From: Arthrinium phaeospermum
Lineage: Eukaryota; Ascomycota; Sordariomycetes; Amphisphaeriales; Apiosporaceae
Length of the DNA: 64,000 nt
Direction of reading: 5' to 3'
Assembly (NCBI GenBank): GCA_006503535.1
Contig: QYRS01000011.1
Location: 186,001-250,000, forward strand
Shown here one piece after another: positions 45,817-57,360 of the stretch. Below the pieces are notes generated by a model. The model made no database searches. It was given only the letters and a program-made list of their open reading frames with translations, and was not told the DNA's origin. Position numbers and translations under genes: made by a program. Position 1 is the stretch's first letter. Every line of letters begins with the position of its first letter.

Positions 45817-47485
45817 ATGACAAGCAACGCCCACAATAGTCCTGAGGCCTCGGCAGCCAGCATCGCCATGAGAACGCCTCTGGAGCAACCCGGCCTGCCC
45901 TGGCGCATGTCTTCGTCTTTCATCCTGGGCGCAACTTGCATGCTGTCTCGAGGCTTCCTATACGGGCTGAACACGGTTGAGACGAATGGTCTGGATAGGT
46001 TTCTGGAGATACTAGACAAGAGGAAAGACGTGAACAAGCGGGAGAGAGGTCTCATCACAGGTGGGTTCCTATACGAGCCTATATTTTACTGAATACCATG
46101 TCTCTATTCCAAGTCCCAGGTGCTAACCCTGACACCAGTTTGTAATCATGTTAGCGTGTAAGTGCCACAACCAAAGCCACGATAAAATGGAAAGGTAACT
46201 CATCAGTTGTGGTGGCATACAGGATGGACGATCCACTCATGTGGGGGATCTTACCTGCGAGTTATGCCTTCAATCCCACCAACCTGCGATGGGGACTAGG
46301 GGCTCATGACATATGTTTCAAGAATAAGTGAGCGACCATATCCTGCTTTCATGTCGCTTGTGCCGCGCGCGAGGCTTACACATATAACCCCAGACCCCTA
46401 TCAACCTTCTTCAGCCTGGGGCAGGTGTTGCCCACACACCGAGCTTCGCACTCGCCTCATGGCGGTGCTTTCCAGGCGACTCTAGCCCAGGCGATCCGGC
46501 TGCTTTCATCACAACCGTTTGGTAGTCGGCAGCCCGGATCCATCGACGCGTCCTCAAAGACGCTTGGTTCCAATGAAATACCTGATCCCTTCACTTCAGG
46601 TGACGGCCTGACTTATAGCACTGATGGCACCGATTCTTTCACTGCCCCCTCCGTCTACGCCCAGAATCGTCTGGCATGGGTCCGTAAGTAGTACCCCTAG
46701 ATGTCCTTCCCGAGCCCCCTTTTCTCCGTACCACGCACCCTTTTCGTGGAGACTTCAGGAGTTCACTGTTCTAATAATCATTTTCAGATATCTTCCCCGA
46801 AGGGTGTATCCACCAGCATCCCTCCATGACTATGCGCTACTTCAAATGGGGCGTCGCCCGTCTCATCCTCGAGTCAGAGCCCATGCCTGACCTGCTGCCC
46901 ATGTTCATTGACGGCACACAAAACATCATGTCGGAGGCGCGTACCTTTCCCCGGTTCCTACCGCGCGGTGGCAACAAGTTCCACGTGACGTTTGGCGAGC
47001 TCCTGGACATGGAGGCCAAGTTCGGGGACCTGCGTAGGAAGTGGCAAGAGCTGGTCAGACAAGACCAACTGCGAGCTCTGGGTGAAGCAGAGAATGAGGC
47101 TGTCACCAAAAACAGAAACAGCAACTCATTGTGGGCATCGTTATCATCGCTCTGGTCGTCAAAGACTCCATCAATCCCTACGACGTCATCAGGCGACCCC
47201 AGTGGCGAGTCACAACAGGACTCTACAACGATGCAACATCAAAGAAGGGGCGGCCAACTGGCCATGGGCGAGCTCAGCGAGGAACTCAAGTACGGCGCCG
47301 AGGCCCAAGCCCTGCGCATCGAGGTGGCCCGCCGCGTCCGCGACGAGATCGAGAAGCTGCGCGTCGGCCTCGGCTACCCCGAGGACGACCCCAAGCTCGG
47401 CCTGGCCGAGACGTGGGCCAAGGAGCCCGCGGACGTCCGTCGCTTCAAGAGCAACGTCGACGGGAGCTTGGTCACGAAAGAGTAA
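45817..47485 (+). CDS. taz1: Tafazzin, cardiolipin-remodelling acyltransferase
   Basis: Exons 45817-46060, 46139-46157, 46223-46327, 46394-46683 and 46788-47485 encode 451 residues. A hydrophobic segment near residues 32-50 precedes the catalytic HX4D motif, NHVSVMDDP, with His85 and Asp90. This motif is assembled over a 19-nt exon. WGLGAHDICFKN and the second acyltransferase block HIFPEGCIHQ (about 220-229) follow, then the conserved RYFKWGVARLI and LPMFIDGTQNIMSE. Tafazzin transfers acyl chains from phospholipids to monolysocardiolipin at the mitochondrial intermembrane-space membranes. The fungal-specific insert between motifs (Ser/Gly-rich, about 150-210) and the charged C-terminus are less conserved. 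It converges on the CDK gene. Confidence 0.93.
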
Positions 47486-48541
47486 TAACCATTCACTGTG
47501 CGTGCGTGCGTGCGTGGATAGGAACCCGACAGCTGATAACCATGTGAAGCGGGAAAATACCTATATCAGGAAGTTAAAAAGGACGGGGCTGGGTTGGCTG
47601 ATGGACAGAGACACCGTTCCAAGAAGCAGAAACTAGTATTCAATACGCCGAATCAATAAAGTATACGCCACAATGAAAGAGATGTTCTCGAGGCAACAGG
47701 TGCAAAAACAATCCATTATGAAAGCCAAGACGATTAGTTTTATTCTCTTGCTGCAGAGCTACTTACTATTACGTCTATCATCAAACATTACCGTTTGCTC
47801 TAGAAACGCCTGCCTTGTCTTATCCCCCGTCTGCTCTCTGGCCTTCCAATGGCAGACAAGCAAACAATGCGATTCCCAGGATATAACAGATTCGCTGATG
47901 AAAGTTGAGAAACAAGTGGGAAGAGACCGCTCGAACCCCCCTGAAGATGATGGCTCCGTTTCTAAGCGTCAGCGGCGTGATGTTGTCCTTCCCTGGTCTT
48001 AGTTGCCTCCTGGCCATTCCTGTTGACCGCAAATGATAATTCTCCACCGCTTGGTCCGAGTTAAAATAAGCTGCTGAGTATTAGGAGCCTGAGACTTTTT
48101 GGCGAATGGTCCAGGGCTCATAAGGATGTTCGAAAGCTGTTTTTCGTATACATGTGTCGTATCTTTTAGATCGTGTCGATCGACTCTGTTAAAGGGCGAA
48201 AGAATTTACGGTATAATTGATATACCGTGAAGGGGACGTTCTAGGCCGGGGTAGTCCTCCGATCTAGGCAGAGACGGTACAACAGAGAAGTCGAAGGGGA
48301 TACACCCGCTTTAATGTAGCGCAACTCGGATATGATGGGCGCTCCGAATGTGGTCTCTGGCAGGTTCAGTGCCCCAAGCAAATGTTCGAGACACATCAAG
48401 GAAGGAGGTATAAGGTCATCCTGCTGTATCCCAGCAAGTCTGCCCTTGTGAGTAGGTGCCGTTGGTGTCGTATCTCGTAAGAGGGTATGGGAATATCGTC
48501 AATAGCGCTTTTGCGATCGCCAGATCACAAAACGCGGCTGC
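47486..48541. other. 1 kb between convergent ends of taz1 and the CDK gene
   Basis: No gene recognised. A GCGT/GTGC repeat lies at about 47498-47516. An open frame of 109 codons at 47673-48002 has no family resemblance and probably lies in 3' UTR. Confidence 0.5.
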
Positions 48542-49593
48542 TCAATAACCAGATTCGTACTGACCGCCCTGAGAGGGGACAGACTGTGGCGCAAAACCCC
48601 TGTGCTGCTGCATAGCCTGCTGTTGTTGCATCATTTGTTGCTGGTGAATGTCGCTGAACCAAGGATGTTGGAGAGCATCGTGCGCGCTGATACGCACCTC
48701 GGGCCGCAGGACAAGCATCCGCTGCAAGAGGTCGATGCCGAGGCTGTCGATTTGTGGGAGAATTTGGCGGAGATCTTGAGTGGCATACATCTGGAAAGTC
48801 GGCTTGTACTCGGAGAATTGTGTGATACCAGGCCATGTTCGTTCAGTGGGAGTACCCATGATCCGGAAAATGCGAATGATTTGGTCTTCGTTGGTGGTAC
48901 CAGGGAAAAGCGGCCGTCCAGTGTACATCTCAGCCATGATGCAGCCAGCGGACCAGATGTCAATGCTGGTGTTGTAGGTTCTGCTACCAAGCAAGACATC
49001 AGGTGCGCGGTACCACAAGGTGACGACCTCGTTGGAAAACGTGTTAACTGGAATGCCAAACGCTCGCGCAAGGCCAAAGTCGCCAAGCTTCAGCATGCCT
49101 TTGGGGCTAATCAGCAGATTCTGTGGCTTCAAGTCGCGATGAAGCACCCGATTTTGGTGGCAGAAGTCAATGCCCTTCAGCAGCTGGTACATGAAGGACT
49201 TGATGATTTGGGGCTTCAGAGCTCCTCGCTCGCCATGGGTATCCATGTATTTCTTCAAGTCGCCGTCCATGAACTCGAACACCAGCATCAACTTGTTCTC
49301 GGTGTGGATGACATCATGGAGCGCGACTATATTTTCGTGCTTGAGTTCCTTCATCAGCGAGATTTCTCGAATTGCGGTCGAAGGTGTGCCTTCCTCCGAG
49401 TCGAGGTGGATTTCTTTCAGCGCAACCAGCTCGCCAGTCTGCCGGTTACGGCCCTTGAAGACCTGTAGAGCGCATGAGGTTAGTAGTTGAAGGCAGGCGC
49501 GCAATATTCCTGGGGCCTACATACAGTTGCATAAGTTCCTTCCCCGAGCTTTTCCAGCTGCTGGAACGAACTTGGATGTCTCTTAGCGTCCAT
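48542..49593 (-). CDS. pho85: PHO85-type cyclin-dependent kinase
   Basis: Exons 49593-49525 and 49462-48542 (62-nt intron with CTAAC branch site) encode 329 residues. The Gly loop is [11 protein letters not shown] (17-27), ATP-binding Lys39 lies in VALKEIHL, and PSTAIRE is at 50-56 preceded by [12 protein letters not shown], the DFGLARAFG activation segment, [20 protein letters not shown] and the CDK insert ending RTWPGI all fit. PHO85/PhoA-class signatures include [20 protein letters not shown] and [10 protein letters not shown]. These kinases, with PCL cyclins, govern phosphate response, glycogen metabolism and development. The Gln/Met-rich C-terminal tail (about 295-329) is typical for filamentous fungi. 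A second ATG two codons upstream is out of the conserved start; [16 protein letters not shown] was chosen. Confidence 0.95.
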
Positions 49594-51177
49594 GATGATC
49601 ACGGAACGTGGTGTCTTGTCGGGTTTCGGGAAGATTCTGAAGTGAGGGAGGGGAGCAGGAGCCTGACGGTCAGTGTGCTCGGGGTCGAACAGTAGACTGC
49701 CTGAAGTGCAGGTCTTGCTCAGGATATCCAAGGCTTGGCTGCCACGGGCTCCTGGCTGAACGGCCTTGTCCGCCGTTTTGAGGATTGAAGGACGAACGGG
49801 CGGGTTTCTGGAAAGACTGCTGAGCCCGCCTGCACACGAGATGCAAGGAACGGGGTGGTAAGTGGGTGGAATGGGCAAGTAGCAAAAAGTGTGAAGTGTG
49901 AAGGAGGGATAAAAGTCGGGCAAGGCGAGGAATGAAGCAAGTCAAATATCGCAGAAGGGGTTTGCAGTAAACCTTGCTCCCCGTCTGGTCTGGTGGTCTG
50001 GATTGGTGCAGTGCAGGCGCTTAACCTAAGGCTGCTCGCAAGGAACAGCAGCTGGTAAAAATGTACCTAGTCGATAAGAAACCTTGCCCGAGACTGAGAT
50101 CCAAATGAGGGGCAAAATTCAACAGGCAAGGTTGAGGGGGGCAGGGGGCTATGGGAAACCCCGGCTGCTGCCCAGGACCCAGCAAGTACATGCTGTAGAC
50201 CCAGAACAGGACCCTTAGCACTTAGAGATTTCTTTTCTTGGGGGCTTTTCTTGGGAACCCCCTGCCCGATTCCGTGCAGTTTTTCGAGTCACTCGAATTA
50301 CCTAAAGTACCTAACCTACTTGCTACCTGTAGATTTTCCAAAAGCAACATTGATGAGGCAAGCAGCGACTTCTTGAGCAAGTTTCAGTTCAGATCAGTCA
50401 TCACGCACCTAACCACAGCACCAAGCCCATTTGCTGGACTTATGGATGAATGATCAATTTGGTGTAACTGCGGAGTTGGTCTACCCCAGCGATGAATACT
50501 CCTGACACTTACTCACTGCCCGATCCCCACTCTCTCTTTCTATATTAAGTAAGAGCGCGGTAAGATGTAGGCACCTACCGGTACTACCTATCAATGTATT
50601 GATGGACCGTAGGCAAGTGGACAGTTTAATGCAGTGAATGGGCAGTACGAACTCGTGGAGTTTACGCGCCACCTACCTCCGACTACTACACTAGTTAGTT
50701 GCTCCAGAGGCTGCATGTCAAGCGACGTTTTGCAAGCCGGCAAAGGGAAACAGCCCAACGGCGGGGCTCAATACAGAAGGCTGGGCAGGGTAAGAGAGGT
50801 AAGCAGAGGTCACCGACCGGCTTGATGCACGTGTTCATCGCCGGCAGGTACCTTACACGGTTGATGCGGGGTCTCGAGGTTAGCGCGTCTCTTTATCAGA
50901 CCCCCAAGACCCAAGACCCAAGACTGAGACCAAGACCACGTCCCATCTTCCCGTCTTTCGACACACTTACACCTGATCTGGCATGTTCATCTATGACATC
51001 CATTAAACCACTGCTACAGCTCTACCAAATGGACTGATCTCTCTGTATTACTCATATGCCTCCACTCTTGATCCATGTGCATTTCCAATAGCCGTAACAT
51101 CTACATAGGCACATCGTGTTGCCCCCTATCTATTTCCAGATCTACGTATCCGTCCATGTAACCCCTCGCCTGCAAAC
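49594..51177. promoter_or_regulatory. 1.6 kb divergent promoter region, CDK / septin-like gene
   Basis: No gene recognised. The CDK side is a long GA-rich (CT-rich on its sense strand) leader. Three perfect tandem copies of a 7-base CCAAGAC unit lie at about 50904-50925. Confidence 0.45.
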
Positions 51178-53325
51178 ATGCGCCCACTTCCCGGCAACGA
51201 TGCCTTCGGGCGCCAGCGCTCAACCGACTACCCACCGCGCGCCGCCGCCGCGAGCAACCAGATGTCCTTCTTCCTCGCCGACGAGGCTACTGTGGATGCC
51301 TGCCTCGAGCGCCCAACCATTCCGCGCCCGAGAGATGCGCGAAAGGGACATGACTCGGCTGCTACGCTCTCACGTAAAGATGAAAGAGATGCAGATGTTT
51401 CCCGACATCAAGATGCTTCCCGGCAATCTGCTGGGAGAGACGGTGGGCTCGCGGCGTCGCCAGTGCCACGTGCTCCGGCAGCGACGCACAGCCCGGCATC
51501 CATCCGGTCGCATGATTTCCAGACTTTGTCACGGCCCATGACGCCCATGACTCTAGGGACTTCATACGCCGGGTCCATAATTAGCACTCCATCTTCAAGA
51601 CGGAACTCGTTGTCGGGCTCTATCTCGGAGATCGCCGTCAGCTCCGATGAGGATGACGAGCCACTCCGACCGCAAGTGTCGTCCATGATGGACCCTGGAA
51701 GCGCCCCCCAGCTTGTCATGCCTAGCATCCAAATGCCTAGCCGTCGCCCTTTCACTGAGATTGGCAAAAGCATCGGACGTCTCAAGGTGCTCGTGGCTGG
51801 AGACTCTGGCGTCGGGAAGACGTCTTTAATCAAGGCGATCGTGCAAATATGCGACCACATCGTCCATGTCGATCCTATAGTATCCCCCGCCAACAGCAGA
51901 AGATCCTCCCGAAGCATGGAAAAAGCGGCGGGACCAAAGAGGAAGCCTTCCGATTCCACTTCCCAAATTACCGAGATATTCGCCAGCACCAAGCCATACC
52001 CTGAATGGTGGACGGAGCTCGAAGAATCTCATGTTGACACCAGGCGGAAGAGTCTTGGTGATGGTGTTCTTGATCGTAATATTTGCTTCGTTGATACCCC
52101 AGGCTATGGAAGAGGGGCATCGGTAAGTCTGCGAAGTGCTTTTCACACTGCTGATTTGCTGACTGTCCTAGGCCATGGAAAGCATTGTGCCGTGCGTTGA
52201 ATATGTGGAATCGCATCTTACCCGAGCGTCTTCCGACTCCTTGAGTGACGAAGAGATGCTTCACTTGTTTGGCGGCGGCGGCGGTTTTCAGGTAGACGCG
52301 GTTTTGTACATGATTGATGGCGGTAAGCAACTGATCCCCCCCACTCATACATGAGGATCGAGCTGATATCGTGACGTTTAGGTCTCAAACCTGCTGATGT
52401 CGAATACATCCGTCGTCTGGCGGCCTTGACGAATGTGATCCCACTGCTTGCACGGGCAGACAATCATTCAACTGACGATATCAAATCCCTGAAACGGAAG
52501 ATATCCCGTCAACTTGAAGAGTCTGGCATCCGGCCCTTCACCTTCTCCTCAATCAACATCGAGACGCTTTCGTCAGGCGCACTGATCGGGTTGTATGCGG
52601 TATCGAGTGCCAACGGCTCGGACCACGATGTGATGGACGCCAGTCTATTGATGAGTTCTGACTATGTGCAACCTCTGGTTCCCACAGAGCTAGATGCATT
52701 GGTCGAGCAACTCCTTAGCCCCAATGGATCCTCATGGCTACGCCATTCGGCTGTCAAGAAGTACCTTCGATGGCGTGAGGTCGCAAATACTTCACGGCCG
52801 AAGAGCTTATACCAACCCCTGAGCCTCCCGCCCACGCAGGTAGTTTCTCACATGGCCTCTACTTCATTGGCTCTCGCCCGGATCAACCCCTCGAGCCGCA
52901 ATAACAGCCCATCTCAAGTTCGTCTTGTAGATTGGGCTGCCGAGCTCCAGAAAAGCATGACCAACGAGAGAACGCAGTTCGAGGCGCTTGCCAAAGGTGA
53001 ACGAGCAATATGGTTGACGGAAAGAATTGACGAGTGTGTTAAGGAGGGCACATTGGTGCCAGTCAATGCACCAAAGGCCGGCAGGCCCGGCAAGAAGCGA
53101 AACGTGAAGCATCGATCATCACGCTGTACGCTTCGTCATCAAGATCCTCTCGGCCTACTCCAAGTGGTGGCGGAGATGAAGGCGAAGGGATGGGTTGCTT
53201 TGGAGTTCCTCGGTGGTCTTAGTATTATTGGTGGCCTGGCTTATCTGCTGGCGAGACAACGCTGGCAGTCGGAGCCGTCACCGCTCGCAGATGAGTGGGC
53301 AAGACTTTGGGGAATGGACTTTTGA
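51178..53325 (+). CDS. Septin-like GTPase with C-terminal transmembrane segment
   Basis: Exons 51178-52122, 52172-52322 and 52382-53325 (introns 49 and 59 nt) encode 679 residues. About 195 residues of Ser/Pro/Arg-rich sequence precede the septin-type GTPase core. The P-loop GDSGVGKTS lies at 208-216, the G3 region at about 304-311 is DTPGYG, and the G4-like motif is ARAD where septins have AKAD. Spacing and surrounding blocks (VDAVLYMIDGGLKPADVEYI, LTNVIPLLARAD) are septin-like, but the core holds a Ser-rich insert after the P-loop and lacks the usual C-terminal coiled coil. Residues about 637-658 (ALEFLGGLSIIGGLAYLLA) form a predicted membrane helix followed by a short acidic tail. It would be a membrane-anchored septin relative acting at cortex or organelles; precise role unknown. 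Confidence 0.85.
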
Positions 53326-54302
53326 GAGGGAGAATGGAGTTCTAAGGGTTTTGTATGCAGGCGGTCTTTTACTGATAATTAATAACTCCAGCTCGTAGCG
53401 GCGGGGCCCAGAGGAACACCAGTCAAATATACCACATTATGGCATGTTCCGACATGAAAGCTCATGGTTTCCCTTGCCCACCGCTGTTCACGATGCATAT
53501 GTACAACTCATCCCGCGTACGCCAACGGACCCCAGATTGCTGGGTTTGTACCTGCAATTTAGGTGACTTGTGGGGTTGGGGGCTTGTACGGTACCTGAAC
53601 ATACCTATTCTACCGTCTGAAATCCCCAGTTGGAATACATTTAATAGGTATGATCCATCTTCAATAGGTAGCAGATGTGCTTTCCGTTTACAATGTTTCT
53701 ATATCTCGGCATATGCATGCATCTCCTCGTTTTTCCCAACTTACGTGCCCTCTCTCAGTAGGTTATGTTAGGTTAGGTATGTACTTATTTATCAGGAAAA
53801 CCACTCTCTCCACTCCGCCGGCGATAACGTCTGGCTGGTTGGTAACTTAAGGCATGTAGAAGTCAAAAGGACAGGCGCGCGCTAGTTGCCAGAGTCAACA
53901 ACTAAAGAGTGGATCCAGTCTTGCCCAGAGGCTAAAGTGGCAAGCTAGCGCGTAGGTTCAATTCAATCAATCGGAGTTACAAGCATCTAGTCGAAGGTCT
54001 CGCATTTTCACTTCCATCCCACCAGAGCAAACGCGCACGACAACACAACCTTGGAAGCCGCATACGTCGGCGTCGTTCGTCCCCTACACCAGCCTCCGGT
54101 AGAATATTCATTCGTTACTACCACGGCCAAGGGTTCTGGCCAATACACAGATCAATTCGCCGCGTCTTTATTGATGGCCGCTGTGTAAACCCGTCCGAGC
54201 TTCCTCGGTACAAGAGTTCAGTTCTCTAACCACCCTCTTCTCCCTTCTCTACAAAGCCTTTGCCTATCGCCTTCTCTTTCTTGCGCGACTGACTATCCAA
54301 GA
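53326..54302. other. 980 bp intergenic, septin-like 3' end to pap1 promoter
   Basis: No gene recognised. The last 300 bases are pyrimidine-rich and probably the leader of pap1. Confidence 0.5.
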
Positions 54303-56376
54303 ATGTCGAGCGAGCGGAGTTGGGGCATCACGCCTCCTGTCTCGACCGCCCTGCCAACTCCCGCCGAGACCCAGGCAAGCAATGCCTTACTCGAAGAATT
54401 GAAGCGACAGGGTACCTTCGAGTCTGCCGAGGAAACCAACACAAGGTTAGTCAGCTGAAAGAAGATCAACACGCGCATTTCCATCGACTAATTCAGTTCC
54501 CGGCGTGCAGGAAAAAGGTTCTCGCCGACATCCAGAGAATAGTCGATGAGCTCGTTCGAAGGATCGCAAAAGAGAAATATCCTCGCAATCCCACCCTGAT
54601 CCGAGACGCCCGCGGCGAGGTCTTCACATATGGCAGTTTCTGCTTGGGCGTATACGGCCCTGGCTCCGATATCGATACGCTGGTCGTCGCTCCCAAATAT
54701 GTGACGCGACAGGACTACTTTCAACACTTACCAAAGATGCTCGAAGAGATGGCCCCCAAGGGTGCTGTTACTGACTTGACCCCCGTCGAGGATGCCTTCG
54801 TGCCCATCATCAAGTTTGAGTATTGGGGCATCAGCATTGATTTAATTTTCTCCAGGATCGCGACGTTGGATCAGTTCCCGCCTCATGGCCAGCTAAAGCT
54901 TAGCGACAACTCCTACCTGCGTGGCCTCGACGACGCCGAGCTACGATCGGTCAACGGTACGAGAGTTACCAACGAGATCCTCAACTTGGTACCCGAACAG
55001 AGTACCTTCCGCCTGGCTCTGCGCGCCATCAAGTTGTGGGCCCAGCGACGTGCGATATACGCCAACATCGTTGGTTTCCCTGGAGGTGTGGTTTGGGCCA
55101 TGCTAGTCGCTCGTGTCTGCCAGCTCTATCCGAGAGCCACCAGCGCTACCATCGTTGCCAAGTTCTTCCACCTTATTAGACAATGGCCATGGCCGCAGCC
55201 GGTCATGTTGAAGCAAATGGAGGAGGGTCCTCTGAATGTCCGCGTTTGGAATCCGAAGGTGTACAGAGGTGACAGCTTCCATTTGATGCCCGTCATTACC
55301 CCAGCGTATCCCGAGATGTGCTCGACCTTCAATATTACTCACTCGAACAAGGAGGTCATACAGAGAGAGCTGCTTCGGGCAGGACAAATCGCGGCGCAGA
55401 TCATGGCAGGCAAAGTGCCATGGAAAGACTTGTTTGTGAAACACAGCTTCTTCACACAGGGTTACAAGTATTATCTCGCCATCATAAGTACGTCCAAGGA
55501 AGATGAGGCGCATAAGATCTGGTCCGGATACATCGAGTCGAAAGTAAGAATTTTGGTTGCGAGCCTCGAAAAGCACCACTCCATCGCCATTGCCCACCCG
55601 TTCAACAAAGGCTTCGAGCGGCGACACCGGGTACATAACGCGCAGCAGTTTGAGGCCGTTATGGACGGTAGCATGTCTTTTATCGCCAAGGAAGACGAGA
55701 AGAAGGACGAGATGCCCGTCAAGACCGAGACGAATGGCGTCAAGGCCGAGGGCGACGAGCCGGCTGGCGCAAATGGTCAAGCAGTTCCCAGTGCCCAGCC
55801 TGACTCGGCAAACCCTGATGTCAAATCTGAACCTGAAGATAACAAGACTGGCGAGCTGAAAGATGTCCCTACGTCTAACTTACTTGTATACACGACAACC
55901 CATTACATCGGGCTAGAGCTCGCTGAAGGTAGGTGTGCTTCGTACACAGACCCCCCTTGCGCTGCCGATTTTTCAAGACGAAGTCTCCATCGCTTTCCTT
56001 GGGAAAATGACTAACCTCACAGGTGCCAAATCTTTGGACCTCTCCTACCAAGTTAACGAGTTTAAGGACACGTGCTTTGGGTGGGACAAGTATAAAGACA
56101 AGCCGCTATCAAAGTTGAGTTCTCTGAGCGTTCAGCACGTCAAGAGGTACGTAAACGAAACAAACCCTTGATGGTTTTCAACTAATACGTCACAGCGTCA
56201 ACCTGCCAGACGATGTGTTTGAGCCCGGCGAGGTCAAGCCTACCCGGCAACCTAAGAAACCGGGCGCCCTTGCCAACGGAGCTCAGCGAAAGCGCCCTGC
56301 GCCCAACGACGGCAGCCTCCCCCCGCCGAAACGTCCGCAATCGACTAATCCGGCATCGCTTACCGCCGCCACTTGA
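54303..56376 (+). CDS. pap1: Poly(A) polymerase
   Basis: Exons 54303-54445, 54511-55928, 56023-56146 and 56196-56376 encode 621 residues. The start MSSERSWGITPPVSTALPTP is typical of the family. The nucleotidyltransferase domain has GSFCLGVYGPGSDIDTL with catalytic Asp101 and Asp103, and the third carboxylate Asp158 in SIDLIFSR. The central domain has LRAIKLWAQRR and VGFPGGVVWAMLVARV. The RNA-binding domain follows (HSIAIAHPFNKGF, then YIGLELAEG and the conserved aromatic segment ending GWDKYKD). An acidic Lys/Glu insert at about 445-510 interrupts the RNA-binding domain. The enzyme adds poly(A) to cleaved pre-mRNA in the nucleus with CPSF. The second exon's frame happens to remain open upstream through intron 1, which could mislead start choice. 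Confidence 0.95.
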
Positions 56377-56894
56377 GGAAGGGACTCGAGTTCCCACGAA
56401 TACTAATCCACAACAGGGCACGCCCTGTATATGTTTGTGTACAAAAGCCAGGTAATGGGCGTTAGTTCCCAATGAGATGAGATGGCTATATTGCCCGTAG
56501 CCCTCTCGTCAGGGTCAGCCAGCAAAAGACAGAGGAGCTGATTGCTGGTTGATGGACCCCACAGAGTGGTACGATCGCGTACTGATTTACTTGACAGTTG
56601 CTGCTGAAATTGCCCAGCCTAGAAGAAAGGCCTTCTTCGTACTTCTCGACATCCATTTTATTTGCACTTGAGCCATATACATGGCTGGGGAGAAAAGATC
56701 CCTGCAGGATCCCGGATCAATAGGAGTTTACGGCTCGTCTGTATCTAGGAAAATTCCACGCCGGCAGATCAATAAATTAGCTTTTTGAGGCACAAGTGCC
56801 TCGGTCTAACCAATTTCCTGACTCTTGTTCCCGCTGTGAGATGAAAGGAGATAACGGCCGAGACTGATGGGCGTGTATTTGACCGACTGCCGAT
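56377..56894. other. 520 bp 3' of pap1
   Basis: No gene recognised; expected 3' UTR of pap1 and of the minus-strand segment ending at 56895. Confidence 0.5.
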
Positions 56895-57360
56895 CTATAC
56901 TGTGTTATGGCGTACCTCCCGTTGCGAGTGTACGAGCTGAATAGAGCGTTGATACTCGTGGTCTGGCTTCGAAACGGAATTGTATTCAGCGCCGCTGCCA
57001 CCGTCGCCTTGTCCAAAGTAGACGTCACCACGCCCAGGGCTGAAGAATATAGAAGCATGAAAAAAGGGGCGGTATTTCTTCAGAGCCTCGGCGCGGGGCT
57101 CCCTGCAGGCATAGAGCTCTGTTGGCAAATACGAAAACAGCCTCTAGTTACCGTATGTAAACGACATGTGTATCGAAAGTGTTTGTGTCGTAGCAACTCA
57201 CGAATTGACAGTATTTGTGCCGCTGCCTCTGCTGTTCGTTCTGAACTTCTCCCGCCGGAGCGTCAATGCCATCAGCGTGGTTGGTCGGTATTGTACATAA
57301 TTCGACTGCTATATTCACGAGTTTATGGAGATTATCGTCGGGTACGAAAATTGCAGGAGG
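56895..57360 (-). pseudogene. Unassigned coding-like segment, possibly a decayed gene
   Basis: Two minus-strand pieces join well. 57360-57202 reads PPAIFVPDDNLHKLVNIAVE and then a hydrophilic stretch ending HKYCQF. 57116-56895 begins LYACREPRAEALKKYRPFFH and ends QREVRHNTV and stop. The intron between them (57117-57201) has donor GTGAGT, a GTAAC branch-like site and acceptor CAACAGAG, and keeps frame. Composition looks coding. Upstream the same frame continues (LAETRFAWTIYVC...) but is cut by an in-frame TAA at 57364-57366, and I found no splice that removes it. A further open frame at 57516-57764 on the same strand could be an earlier exon. No family recognised. It may be a pseudogene or a gene whose 5' exons I could not join. 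Confidence 0.35.

Noticed and set aside
47673..48002. 109-codon plus-strand open frame after taz1
   Set aside because: Lies between convergent 3' ends in AT-rich sequence; hydrophobic start alone is not enough evidence.
48602..49468. 288-codon plus-strand open frame
   Set aside because: Antisense shadow of the kinase gene; the minus strand carries all kinase motifs.
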